DNA of 64,000 nucleotides from Holothuria scabra (GCA_037179385.1 CM074188.1:21283318-21347317), one strand, 5' to 3'. Positions 45,901 through 56,037 are shown, numbered from the stretch's first letter. Notes: a model not told the origin generated them from the sequence alone. Numbers and translations are program-made.

Positions 45901-47729
45901 GATTATTATCCGTTCATTATCTTTCCAGATTTGGTATGATGCTTGCATCGTGGAACACCTCCATGAGCAAAAGACCAGATCTTAGTAGTTGGAGGGAAAA
46001 GCTACTTTGCATTTTGCAAAGTGTAACCCCGGTAAGTTTTCTTGAAACCTTGTTTAGGAAAACTCGTTCACATTACACAGAATGTACTCTCACATGTTAA
46101 TAATGATATCATTTGTAATAAAAGACCGAGTCTTTAAGAGATACAACCTTATTTTTCATATATTACAGTTGGATTTCAAAAAACCATTTTTCTACTGTTA
46201 AAACGATCCAAGCTCTTCGATCTACACTGCTAAAAAATTTCTCTGTAAATTTACATAATTTTTATGGCAAATTTTTTTCCAACCAAAAAATGTTTTTTTT
46301 ACAGCCAGACTGTAATCATGAAAAAACATTAACTGTTTGTTTTTTCTTTACAGTTTTTGCATGTAAATTAGTTTACAAAAGTCTACTGTAAAATCGAATT
46401 ACAGAATTGTTCTGTTTTGTTTACCTTAATTTTATGTGAATTTACAGCCTACTGTTTTCATTCTTGACGTTTTAATATTTATTATAATATCGCTTTTTTA
46501 CCTTTCATATGTTATTACGTAACATACACTTCACCATTACGTAGATCAGGTATTTGCTTATGAACGTAATGTATCGTTACGAAGTTGTTTTCAATCAAAA
46601 CACATTTAGGATGCTTTGTTGTCATATTGTTGTCAAGTAGACTGCTATCTCTAGAAACTTTGTAATTGGAAAGTCACATTTTTTGTCAATATAACAATTG
46701 TTTTTAAAATAAATATGACAAAGAGTGCAAATACATTGGCTGCAAACATTTCCAGACAAGGTAAACAATACGTTTATCACTTCCTGATTAAAAAACGCCA
46801 AAGAAGATATTATTCAAAGCAACAGCAATCCTTTTGATAGGAAAATGCCTACAAAATAAGCTCCACCCATTTATGCAAAATGAGATTTACGTCATAAAGT
46901 GGTAAATTTACAGACTCTTTCAAGTAAATTTGTGAAACGTTTTTAATTTGCTCCGATCAAGTGCATGAGCGCCTGTGGCGATGAGTTGACGTTGACATCA
47001 GTATAACAATTGTCAGTGGTCTGAAATTATGGCCTTACAATTTCTTTTTACTTAAAAATGTGTGACAAAACACCAGTTGTATGATATTTATAACTAAGAA
47101 CGTAATAACTAAGTATGCTTTTATAATAAATGTAAGTTAATTTTCAAATAGGGCCATAAATTTGCCAAAAATGTTTTTTTTTTAAAACTGAAACTTCGCA
47201 GAACGATGCATGTTATACATTGAAAAAATTTCTAGCTATCTCTTATTTGTTTGTTTGGGCTTATTTTTGTTTCTTTTTCAGCTTAAAAACAAAATGAATG
47301 TTTGTCAAATGACAGTATATTTATGTGAAATCAGAAAAATACAAAATACTGTTAAAATTTCTGTAAATTTACAGAAAAAGTTTTACAAAGCAGTAAAATT
47401 TGGTTAAAAAAGCAGACAGAAATGGTTTTTCAAATAAACAGAAAATACATGTTAAACAACCTTTTTTTATTGTAGCAATACAAAGTGTCTGTAAAGATAC
47501 AGAAAATCTCTATTAAAAGTAAAATACAAAAAGTTTAAGTTAAAAAAAGTCTGTAAATTTACAGAAAGTTTTAACAGTGTACAAGTTGCAAATGTTATTT
47601 TTCTTTTCTCCTCTTTTTCAGGGAGACAATGACAAAAACAAAGGGGTTCCTACCAGTCAGTGCCTCGCTTATGAAAAAAGTTTAAAAAGCCATGATTATA
47701 AGGAACAAATCAACGTATGTTATGAGTAA
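39818..47729 (+). CDS. Receptor-type tyrosine pseudokinase (8 exons, 5' end missing)
   Basis: Exons 39818-39982, 40891-41001, 41731-41912, 42466-42585, 43943-44054, 44643-44739, 45929-46031 and 47622-47729 join in frame with GT...AG ends and give about 332 residues covering a whole tyrosine-kinase fold. Seen in order: glycine loop PGEGTMKYW (third Gly lost), beta-3 VIAK (Lys kept), alpha-C DFRALAGGL (Glu lost), hinge YFEYIQGGTL, catalytic loop HPALRTTKVLL where kinases have HRDLAARNVLL, DFW for DFG, WLSPEA for the WMAPE motif, EVWNFAILLWEIYSLG for the DVWSFG helix, PYEGL, and RPDL near the end. The activation segment has no Tyr. Catalytic residues are therefore lost while fold residues persist without stops, typical of a functional pseudokinase (known examples: ErbB3, PTK7, RYK). 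An intracellular signalling scaffold is inferred. Extracellular and membrane exons were not securely found. The last exon ends at TAA 47727, but GTATGT at 47715 could be a donor. Confidence 0.82.
40891..41001 (+). CDS. Pseudokinase exon 2: alpha-C and beta-4
   Basis: Acceptor TTTGTTATAG, donor GTAAGA, phase 1 at both ends. It encodes EQSDFRALAGGLSSL and KHTNVVEILGIAIEN, the counterpart of the F..E...L..L.H.NVV..LG kinase segment, with the salt-bridge Glu replaced. Confidence 0.8.
41731..41912 (+). CDS. Pseudokinase exon 3: hinge, insert and alpha-E
   Basis: Acceptor CTCCAAATAG, donor GTAAAC; starts in phase 1 and ends in phase 0. It encodes the hinge YFEYIQGGTLKDFLL, a short kinase insert rich in Ser/Thr, and RFCLDIADGLIFLSQND, the helix leading into the catalytic loop. 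Confidence 0.85.
42049..42272. repeat. Possible inverted-repeat element in a pseudokinase intron
   Basis: CTACACTCTAAAACATTTG on the left and AACCGTTTTTATAGTGTATA on the right are imperfect inverse copies about 220 bases apart. It is non-coding and the match is weak. Confidence 0.3.
42466..42585 (+). CDS. Pseudokinase exon 4: altered catalytic loop and DFW
   Basis: Acceptor TTATTTTTGCAG, donor GTTAGT, phase 0 at both ends, 40 codons. It encodes YCHPALRTTKVLL and CKLYDFW. The HRD arginine and aspartate, the catalytic-loop Asn and the DFG glycine are all substituted, while the surrounding hydrophobic pattern is that of a tyrosine kinase. Confidence 0.85.
42586..43557. other. Pseudokinase intron 4, left part: no element recognised
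   Basis: Intronic sequence with chance frames (42630-42836 and 42949-43206, minus) lacking domains. Confidence 0.35.
43558..43783 (+). mobile_element. MITE family N, copy 1 (TTAAAGGGCAAGAGCAG end)
   Basis: Begins TTAAAGGGCAAGAGCAGTC and includes ATGATTGGCTG, CCAAGTGAC, AGAAGTAAGAGGAAAATTGT and AATAAGTTTGGGGAC. In reverse orientation this order matches 48241-48507. The right terminus is eroded. Confidence 0.6.
43943..44054 (+). CDS. Pseudokinase exon 5: activation segment end and alpha-F
   Basis: Acceptor AATATATTTAG, donor GTGAGT, phase 0 to phase 1. It encodes PPVAWLSPEAIFLGQY and KSEVWNFAILLWEIYSLG, matching LPVKWMAPE and SDVWSFGVLLWEI of tyrosine kinases. Confidence 0.9.
44643..44739 (+). 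CDS. Pseudokinase exon 6: PYEGL segment
   Basis: Acceptor TTTTTTAAACAG, donor GTAAGT, phase 1 to phase 2. It encodes GKTPYEGLSCDEIEQEI and LEQPLSCPGA, the G-x-x-P-Y and P-x-x-C-P region of the kinase C-lobe. Confidence 0.87.
45290..45545 (+). repeat. MITE-like repeat family M, copy e (intron 6)
   Basis: TACTTCCAGCCCCTCTCA, CTCATCCTCATCCAGACACA, CCCAGTTTATTGCTTCGATC, CACACTCTCAGTACATGC and AATTTCTGTAGAC occur in the family M order. Confidence 0.45.
45700..45858. mobile_element. Diverged relative of the 5776-5932 MITE (intron 6)
   Basis: The left end GTCAGGCGCCAATCCAGAGA and the right end CCCCTTGGACCCGCGCCTGG are related to the 13-base ends of 5776-5932. The interior, read in reverse (AACATTATTTAAAACATACG and GGAAATTAGCAG), matches it. 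Confidence 0.5.
45929..46031 (+). CDS. Pseudokinase exon 7: RPDL segment
   Basis: Acceptor TTATCTTTCCAG, donor GTAAGT, phase 2 to phase 0. It encodes FGMMLASW, SKRPDLSSW and REKLLCIL, matching the M..CW...RP.F motif that closes tyrosine-kinase domains; the conserved Arg-Pro is kept. Confidence 0.88.
46225..47579 (+). mobile_element. 1355-bp TIR element, copy B (intron 7), with a nested insertion
   Basis: An inverted copy of 21532-22494. It begins CACTGCTAAAAAATTTCTCT and ends CAGAAAGTTTTAACAGTG, flanked by TA on both sides (TA/CACTG ... CAGTG/TA), which suggests TA target duplication. About 390 bases absent from copy A interrupt it from about 46678 to 47065. Confidence 0.8.
46678..47065. mobile_element. 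Nested segment inside copy B
   Basis: Present in copy B and absent from copy A at the GTCAC(A)AAAACACC junction. It starts CACATTTTTTGTCAATATAA and ends CTTAAAAATGTGTGA, giving short inverse ends (CACATTTTT/AAAAATGTG). A word C-A-(A/G)-TATAACAATTG occurs near both ends. It could be a later insertion or part of the parent element deleted from copy A. Confidence 0.5.
47622..47729 (+). CDS. Pseudokinase exon 8: C-terminal tail
   Basis: Acceptor CTCTTTTTCAG ends at 47621. Phase 0 frame GDNDKNKGVPTSQCLAYEKS to INVCYE, then TAA. GTATGT after INV's preceding codon (47715) would be a phase-0 donor, so the true C-terminus may lie further on. The tail holds tyrosines in AYEKS, HDYKE and VCYE contexts. 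Confidence 0.65.
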   Translation, partial: GDNDKNKGVPTSQCLAYEKSLKSHDYKEQINVCYE

Positions 47730-48240
47730 CAACATAGTTGTAAAAGTACTGAGCGGAAACTGACAAGTTTAGAAAGCGGTGGGACTGGAAAGGACCAAAG
47801 CTCCTGGTCAAAATGTGATTTGGGGAAGTATGCTCCCCCTTCATAATTGAAAGAAATCTTTATTTGTCAACACAATATGTTGCATAAAATTATTTCTAAA
47901 CACTTGCAAATACTCCAAATTTCTCAAGGGGACCTTCTCCGACTCTCCATCAAAGGGACGTTCACTCCTCCCCATCCCCTGCCTAGTATTGCTATTAGAG
48001 CTTTAATGAAAACTGGACGTGACTGATTGCTTGTCGAAAAAGAATTAGGAAGGAAAAATACAAAAACAAATAATGAATGAAAGGAACAAAGCCAACATAC
48101 AAACGAATTTATTGCTGACCCAAGCACGATACAGTACTATTTATTAATGATTCATTTGTCGGATTCTACTTTCAGTTGGGATGACCTTTAAAGTAAAAGA
48201 TTAATTATTCGTTCGAAAAAACTCTGTTATGTGTAGTCGA
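47730..48240. other. 3' flank of the pseudokinase gene
   Basis: No further exon recognised; a probable 3' untranslated region with A-rich patches. The minus frame 47924-48127 has no domain. Confidence 0.3.
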
Positions 48241-48507
48241 TTTAAAGGGGAAGAGTAGCCACCCCAACTTGTTTTGAGACAGTAACTAGTAAATCTCACA
48301 GTTTTCCTCTTATTTCTCTACAAAGTACTTTAATGATACTTAAGGACTTCAATATTGCATTTTCAAGGTAAAACAAGCATTTACTCGCAATTAAGTGCAC
48401 ATTTAGGGATAAACAATATTGTCACATGATTCTCACGAGCCAATCGTGAAACTCTACAGTCTGCTACACTACTTCAAGTTAGATGGACGACTGCTCTTGC
48501 CCTTTAA
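48241..48507 (-). mobile_element. MITE family N, copy 2 (267 bp)
   Basis: Starts TTTAAAGGGGAAGAGTAGCC and ends CTGCTCTTGCCCTTTAA, imperfect terminal inverted repeats. The interior matches 43558-43783 in reverse, including CTCTTATTTCTCTACAAAGT and CACGAGCCAATCGTG. Non-coding. Confidence 0.65.
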
Positions 48508-48825
48508 GATGAAGCGTTGAATTATAAAAGTAAATAACAATATCAGTGAGAGTTCTCTCAAATCACATGATAAAATTTGAAATATGAGGGATATTTAGAT
48601 GTTGTAGTACGTGCATGGAACTACTTTCATTTTAATGAAACTCGTTTGGGATGACTTTTGATGAAGCCAACGAAAGTTTTTCGAAAACTTACTGCATTTG
48701 AAATCTGGCCAAGTTTCGAAACATTAGAAACAATTTATACTGTGCTATATGAAACGCGATGCATCCTGCGGGATTTTAGTATGTCTGTACTAAAAAGACT
48801 CCCCATACTTCTTAATGGAGTAGGA

Positions 48826-48905
48826 AAAACAAGCCAGTCAGCCCAACTGGTAAAACTGCCGTGTTCAGCCCAACTTAAACCAATTGGTTAGAAACTTTAC
48901 GAGCC
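48826..48905 (-). repeat. SINE-like repeat family S, copy 4 (fragment)
   Basis: GGAAAAACAAGCCAGTCAGC and AAACCAATTGGTTAGAAACT are the reverse complement of the middle and head of family S, with moderate divergence. Confidence 0.45.
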
Positions 48906-51425
48906 GTATCATCACATTTAACTACTTCGCAATATACAGTAAGTAAAATTACGCAAAACAAGACATGTAGCCATGGGGCATGGGGTAAAAGCCTCATGAA
49001 AAAAATCGCCCACTAGAAAGTTTTGAGGTTGTCATTGATTTTAACATTTTTATGCACACTGCCTCCTGTAAAAGTTTCAGCCCCCTGAGAGCCATTTTGC
49101 TAGTGTTCATTACACTGTTTTTAGCCTGCGTCAAACTCTACTTTCTGGACGAGAAGAAAGCAAACTCAGAAAAAACAGGCTTTTAGACAAATCAGTACTT
49201 CCGGTTATAAGTGTCTCCTCACGTGATTTAATGATACATTGACCAAAAGTAATAGTTTAAATGTCAAACAGTGACGTATGCTTAGGCTTCAATCTTTACT
49301 CAAAAGTGGTGGAACATGGCCATTTCTTTTTTTCAAATTTACTTTGTGAAAATCTAAAGTAGGTGGGTGACTTTTCAAAAAGTGGGGGACATGCCAACCC
49401 CCCTCCCACCTCCTACGCCTCCCCCAGATCGACATCTTTACTTCCATACAGGTCTTCTGACGGGAGAATCGCTTTCGCAGAACCGTTACGTTCGCACAAA
49501 ATGTGAACTAAGAGTTCAGATCACTACATAAAATTATTCACATGGGCTCCAGGCATATACCATTTGGCAGTTTGGTCTTGTGTGAAAACATGTCACCATA
49601 GTATTTTTAATTACTACGGATGTTCACATGCTAATTTGTTAAGCAATTTCCAAAAGCTTGAAGGGAACAAATCCAGTACTCGATTGCGTTTAGGTCTGTC
49701 AAATTTGTGTCCGCCCTTTCACTTTCTGATTACGGCCTGTGAGAGGGTTAAACTGTAAAATGTGTATATATATGCGTTTAACTACGAGGATGGATTCAAT
49801 CAGGGAGGTGTTATTAATAACAACTCACTGGTTCAATGATGTGATAATAAGAAAGCGAAAGCTGTCATGTTTGTCAGCAATTAAATGATTAGGTCAAACA
49901 CTTGAAATGAGCAACTCAGTAGCTATTAAATCGCATTTTAAATCAGTTTACTCGTCTTCGTATGACTTGAAAGGCACTCGAATCCTGATTGAAGGTTACT
50001 TTTTAACATACAAGGCGAAGTATATTATTAATGTTGTTATTCATTACTGTAAATTTTGGTATACAAGAATAATGAGATATCCATATAGAAATGAAAGTCT
50101 TCCCAAGTCACGCAGCTTTGCAGTTTCGTTTATCGGTGAGAAACAAAGCTCTTGAAAGCTGCTTTCCAACATGAGCAGTAATTACTAAAAGCCAAGTTTT
50201 TACTTGAGTTTTGAACCCAGTTTGTTTTAGTGGATTCACAATATGTATTGCTCTTTAAGAAAGTTTCTTGTAAAACTATGGTCGACTGGTTTAGTGCGAC
50301 TTCAGAGTGATTTCACTGGCGTCACAAGAACCTGTACCCCTTTTGACAGGTAAAAACTGAGCGTAGTACGCAGCTGGTGTGGCTAGCTGGGAAGCACTGC
50401 ACTGAGCTGAAGACCCACGTGTGACTATTGAACTAAAACGTTGTTGAGTGGGGGTGGCTCACTAATTGTAAAGTCATTTGAAAGCACTCTAATTGTCAAA
50501 GGTTAATCAAACTGTTTGTAAAATTATTAGTTTTATTGGAAACATGAATAATATTGTTTCATCATGAGGATCAGTTCGTTCAATGTCCTATCGAAAATAC
50601 GGGTTACAGAAAGCTTGTAGGGCCTACGAGGCTTACGAAAAATGGCCTATCCACTTTTTGAAAGAGAATTCTGGAACTAGTCATATTTCTTTTCCGAAAA
50701 ATTATTATTTACCTCATATTACTTCTGAAATATATCATATTGCATCAATCTACTACGTTTTCTCCTTATAACTCGATAAATTCAATGTTGGTTAGACAAA
50801 GCTCCAACTAAACAATTATACCTTTGCCTTCAGCTTATGGTTTTTCGATATAGCGCCACACTTCAAAGACTTGTCACACCATGTATCAAAATTTGCCTTT
50901 CCGAACGGAACCATTATGTGTAACAGGTAGGCCAATGTTAATTTCTTGCTAGTCAACAAGTTATTGAAAGGTCGATTTTAAGTACCATTAATTCTTTGTT
51001 GTTCCCAAAATTAATCTGAGTTTTCAATTTTGCATGCAGTGTAACGTGATCGAAATGAAGGTAGTATATCGGATTATGGTGAATAGAACGAAGAAATTTC
51101 ACCCTTCCCGTCTACAATTGTTATGAAACAAGAGAGGAATTCTACCAATATTGTACGTCTCTATTTCCCCTTCAAACATTATTGTACATGGCGCAAACTG
51201 GACCTGAATGCCTCTTATGCAATAAAGAACACTGTGAAACAGTTTTTCTCAAATAATGGCGCTGGCGCCCCTAGTGGCACGAATTACAGTTCTTTGATTG
51301 ACACCAAATAAAACAATACAGAATACTGTCGATGACAAAACTTCAAACTTCCTGGAGAGAAATTTTTTCTGAGGGGGTGTTGCTTCGCCCCTCCCCTTTT
51401 TATTTTTTTATTTTTAATTTATCTT

Positions 51426-51472
<47 letters not shown>

Positions 51473-51475
51473 TTC
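51426..51475 (+). repeat. (TTTA)n microsatellite
   Basis: About a dozen TTTA units, followed by irregular T-rich sequence to about 51530. Confidence 0.9.
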
Positions 51476-51635
51476 ATTATTTTTGTTATTATTTTTTATT
51501 TTTTTATTTATTTTTTTATTTTTTTTTTTTGCTGCTAGTCTACTCCTAATTGATACTAATTTTATTGAAACTTTGGTATAAGTTGCAAAATTTTCAGTTC
51601 TCTATCGTGAGATTGCAATAATGCTTTTACCGCAG

Positions 51636-52209
51636 AAAGAGGCTTGACTGGTTTAGACCTTGGTTGTGGCTACGGAGTATCCGTTATAGAAATGGCGAAA
51701 GCGTTCCCGAAGGGTTCGTTTTATGGAGTCGACATTTAAGAGGTAGTAATTCAAGCAGGTAAAAAGGATACAGACACCCTGGCATTGAAGAACGACCACT
51801 TTTTGGTTGAAGACGCTTCCAAGCTGCCATGGGATTGGGACAATAAATTTAACTTTATCTTGATGCACGACTCCCTCCATGACCAGGCTTACCGAGACAA
51901 GGTTCTCCGAGAAGTCCACGGGGTTTTGCTTCCTGGTGGTCTTTATCTGCCTCTTGAACCAATAGGTCACACCAAGATAAAAGATAATTTGGAAAAATTA
52001 AACGTCATAGAAATTCTTATATGTTTAGCGTAATGCATTGTATGCCCGTGTCCTTATATTTTGATGGTGGTTTGGGGCTGGGGGAAGCTTGGGGGAGAGA
52101 GAAAGCTGCGGAAATGATGAAAGAAGCCGGACTTGAGGTAATTGAAATATCAGCAAGTAGAGGAAGTCTTGGTCAACATTTCTATTGTAAGAAACCAACG
52201 AAGAAGTAA
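51636..52209 (+). pseudogene. Class I SAM-dependent methyltransferase, last exon, broken
   Basis: After an acceptor (TGCTTTTACCGCAG) the frame reads RGLTGLDLGCGYGVSVIEMA, the Rossmann motif I G-x-G-x-G that binds S-adenosylmethionine, then YGVDI for motif II, which meets TAA at 51737. Beyond it the same frame continues VIQAGKK, FLVEDASKLPW, FILMHDSLHDQ (motif IV region), REVHGVLLPGGLYLPLEPIG. A one-base-scale frameshift near 51999-52021 is then needed to reach FSVMHCMPVSLYFDGGLGLG, EKAAEMMKEAGL and the stop at 52207. The layout fits the animal relatives of Rv2258c-type methyltransferases. Retention of a splice acceptor argues for a decayed duplicate rather than a processed copy. Assembly error could explain one lesion, but two make a pseudogene more likely. 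The substrate is unknown. Confidence 0.78.
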
Positions 52210-53627
52210 ACTACAAATATGGTTACATTACAGAAATATAGTATGTGAACAAGTAATGCATATGAGCAATGCAATTAAAACATATGTATGAAAGATTATG
52301 TTAACTGGCCAGAATTTAGTTGTTTGAGACAAATGAACCTTTCTTTACAAATAAAACCAATTTTAAGCGTAAAAATTATGATTACCAGACCCAATGACCT
52401 ACGTTTAATATATCGTAAACACGGCATCTTACAGGTCATGCATGGTTATCCCTATATGTCAAACAACCTTACGAGTGTCTTTTTTGTTATAGTAAGCACA
52501 TTTTTATCGCGAAGTATAAAATCCTACAATTTTTTATGTCCATTAATCAGGTAATAATATCTTCTCTTTTCATTTTTTCTTTTTTCTCCTTTTCTTTTCT
52601 TTCTCTCCTTTTATTTCTATCTTTTGTTTTCTCTCATTTCGTTTTCGTACTTTTTTTCTTTGTGTTTTGTGTTACATCCTGAAAAGTTGCGTCTTTAGAT
52701 TTGTACTAGTGTTGACTGCGTTTGTATTTTTGTAAAGCACATACTGGGGGACTACCAAGGCCCGCCCCGGGTGCTATTTGTTCAAAAAACGGGGCAAACA
52801 AAAAATAAATTAAACCGTACTCAATTAAGAACACTAGACCCAATGGCCTACGTTTTAATGGATCGTCAACACGGTTTCTAGCGAGTCATGGTTAGGCCTA
52901 TACTTCAAACGACAGTGTGATTCTTGTTCTTTTTTGTGAGAGTAAGCATTTTTATCGGGAAGTCTAAAAGCCTTTGGCGTTTTAAAGTAATATCATCTGG
53001 TAAAATGTTCAAATGGAAAGGACCATATTGAGATGTTAGAAAATATGAGGTCAAAGGCAGAGACGTGGCCGTGGGAGGGAACAACGGGAGCGACTGCCCC
53101 TTTCAGTGTCGAAAAATGAATTTTTTTTTAACATGTTCAAGTCAGCTGATAATATGCTGCTGATGTATGATAATGTGAAAAGTACCAAAGCATTGCATCG
53201 GATTGCATCTCTAAGGACCTCCATTAAAACAAAATTTCTCACCCCACACCAGTCACAAATATGCCCCCACCCTTACAAATTCCTGACTATGTCGCTGGTT
53301 AAACTGTTAAAGGTTATGTAGAATGCAGTCATCCTTCACAATATTTTGATTTCATGTAATATTCTACTTTTATTTCTGTACATTGTACTAATCACTATCA
53401 AAAAGGCTATTGTGGAAAAACAAATAAATGAAATGAAATGGATCATCGTCAACGCATCCTTTCATCATACTCATTGTTGACATCATTTCAATCTGGAATT
53501 TGACCAAAATTTTGACAATCTTGAAATGGAAGTTATATTTGAGGGAGTTACATGTTAGAAAAGTCACCAATCTTCTTAATTTATAAACATTGTATACACC
53601 ATACATCAAGATAGGATTGATCTATGG
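52210..53627. other. No gene recognised; polypyrimidine tract
   Basis: A T/C-only stretch lies at about 52560-52640. Short frames such as 52288-52554 show no domain. TAGACCCAATGGCCTACGTT near 52848 resembles AGACCCAATGACCTACGTTT at 52387, with TCGTAAACACGG / TCGTCAACACGG after each, so a diverged duplication of about 460-base spacing is present. Confidence 0.4.
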
Positions 53628-53815
53628 AGTTAGAGTTTAACGGCCCAGTTTCCAGCCTTTTGGTTCAAGTCGAGCCGTCCACGACTTTTTTCCAGTTGTG
53701 CCTCACTGGCTTGTTTTCCCTACTCCATTGCTTATGCGGAGCATCACGCACAACGGCAGTAGGTTCCTTTTTTAGAGTCTTTGGTATGACCCGGTCTATG
53801 GAAGGAAAGTTTCAA
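53628..53815 (+). repeat. SINE-like repeat family S, copy 5
   Basis: Near-identical to 7541-7727: GAGTTTAACGGCCCAGTTTC, TTGGTTCAAGTCGAGCC, CTCACTGGCTTGTTTTCCC, ACGGCAGTAGGTTCC and GTCTTTGGTATGACCCGG. The high identity suggests relatively recent activity of the family. Confidence 0.65.
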
Positions 53816-54970
53816 CTCCGCATTGTCATACATGCTTTTCCAATTCAAATATTCCATATTCCAAATTTCGTATACTGTTAGCTTGGAACAGGTGAGGCTG
53901 AATCCAGCGTCATTTTGTATCTTAACCACTTACTATTTATAAAAAATACACACATCTCTTACGCCAGGGGTTTTCAAACTCTTTTGGTTGCCGTCCAAAA
54001 TTTGCATCTATGAATATATCACGTTTTAATTATTAAAGGGGAAGTTTAAGCAAAAATTTAATTTTCATATGTGAAAGAGGAACAAAATTTACACAATGTG
54101 GTGAAAGTTCCATTCAAATCAGACTTGTATTTCTTGAGATATCAGTAAATGAAGTCAGTAGATTTGTGTTCAAAAGTGAGTTTGAGGGCAGCAGAGCTTA
54201 TATCACTTCCTCACATTGACAAGGAATGCTTTGTTTCCCTTTGTTTTATCAGACTGTTGTGTTAACGTTAAAGTTAATAGGAGTATGATCTCCCTGTAAG
54301 GGATGCAAAGTTTGTAAAATTCTCATGCCACTTATGCAATCACATTTTTATAATATGGGATTGTTGAGGAGAAAATCCAGTATAAAGTTTAAAGAAAAAC
54401 AAAAGACTGCCCATTAATGTGGGGATGTGATGTCGTATGTGCTTTCTTCAAGTTCACTTTTTGTTGAAATGTGAAAACTTTACGTGTTCATATCTTGAGA
54501 ACCACACATCGGATTCCAATGCAAATTACACCAAAATCCTAAGAATAAGCACCTCTCTAACATACCAAATCCTGTTGTGACCTTAAACCCTTCTTTTAAA
54601 TCATGCGTAGTGCGGCAAACATGAATTCCGAATCATGGGGATGGGTGCGTGGGAGGATTTTGTCCCTTCCAAAATGTGCAAAATTTTGAATAAAATGTTA
54701 GAAACAGAGAAGATTGGTGACGTGTATTGCCATAGCTTTAGGAATAAATACCATTGTATACCACTTACTATCTTATACACAACATCTGCAAGAAATTGTT
54801 ACACACAAATGTGATTGTGCATACTGGTATATTACAGTGATTAAACACACACTGGTAAAACACTGTTTAGAATTCCGCTGTTAGAAGAAAATTATTATAT
54901 ACTTGTCTAATAACTTAAAATTTGTCTATTTTTTTTTTATGAACGGCTTTGGGTTGTTTTAAATTTTAAC
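53816..54970. other. No gene recognised
   Basis: Spacer; a TTAAAGGGGAAGTTTAAGC start near 54034 resembles the TTTAAAGGGGAAG ends of family N, but no matching right end was found. Confidence 0.3.
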
Positions 54971-55768
54971 CAGTGGCGTAGGGAAGCAATTTGAAAGTGG
55001 GGGGGGGGGGCAATTTTGGACAATGCACTTCACCCTACCCCATTAACCAACAGGTACATTTTTATGTTAAATTTTTCATTTTTACTACGAGCAAGAACAA
55101 TTTGTTAAAAAAAGAAGAACAAATCTGTTTTTTTCCAAAGTGTGAACACTACTATGTAAGAAACATAATTTGCGGCTCGCGGAGCGCGCCTAAAATGTGG
55201 GTCCTTTTGCACATTTGTAAATATGGAGCTTGTATTGCAAAAAATAGTTTAGATTCAGGGTTTTCTGTAAGGAAATTTGAATATTTGGGGGACTTTCGAA
55301 GAATCTGCATTTCCTATTAGCATATATCTGAGATAGAATGTCGACTGAAGATTGTTATTGTTAAATTATGTTATCTAAGGACTGAGGCTACTCGGCTACA
55401 TTTAAAGAGCTCGTCCCAAAACTTTGCTGCCCTTTTAGACAAAATATTTTAAAACTAAGAGCCTATATGGAAGAAAATTTTAGGGAAACGGCACTGAAGC
55501 GGCTTGGCAAAGTTTACCACTGACTGCTTTATGAGCCACCACTTGCTGCATTAAGAGTTTCAATTTAGGGTGCGCAAAGCGGGCGGAAAATTTGCTTTAT
55601 TTAACTAATAATTACAAATATGGAGCTTTTTTTATTAGGAAGAATTCTGAATTTTATGGAGGAAAAGTTGGGAAAACCACACTGGATTTGACTGGTGTCT
55701 CAAATGGCAAATTTCAGAATTTTTCACCTTTTCGAGTCACGGGGCGATTCCTGTAGCTACGTCACTGC
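54971..55768 (+). mobile_element. ~800-bp non-autonomous TIR element X
   Basis: Left end CAGTGGCGTAGGGAAGC and right end CTGTAGCTACGTCACTG are inverse copies carrying the CAGTGGCGTAG signature. A G-run follows the left end. The interior (TGTGAACACTACTATGTAAG, AAATATGGAGCTT, CTTTTAGACAAAATATTTTA, GTGCGCAAAGCG) is colinear with 56038-56955. No transposase. Confidence 0.6.
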
Positions 55769-56037
55769 TCTGCGACATTGAACATTGATAACATTTTGAC
55801 ACTTCAATAACTAAAGAATCCATCTACACAGACTACGGTACTCAACTGACAGGGTTGAAAAGTATCTTATGATAGGTAAGTAGGAGGGCATTTGAGTATA
55901 GTAGGCCAATGGTTTCCTGCCTGAAATATGAAGTCTTGCATGTTCAAAAGAGTACCTTCAGTTGGTACAGAAAATTTTGAAAAATCGTGAACCCTCAGAC
56001 AGCCGGAAATGGCATGTTTCGGGCTTGTGAGTAATAG

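Larger units (their letters stand above)
48508..51635. other. No gene recognised; upstream exons of the methyltransferase not identified
   Basis: Contains the SINE-like fragment at 48826-48905, short domain-less frames, and a (TTTA)n tract near the right edge. One frame at about 50834-50927, after acceptor TTTGCCTTCAG and before a GTAGGC donor, reads WFFDIAPHFKDL and might be an upstream methyltransferase exon, but I cannot align it to the family. Confidence 0.25.

Noticed and set aside
50834..50927. Possible upstream exon of the methyltransferase (WFFDIAPHFKDL frame)
   Set aside because: Splice-like borders exist, but the translation could not be aligned to the methyltransferase N-terminal region, so it is left unassigned.
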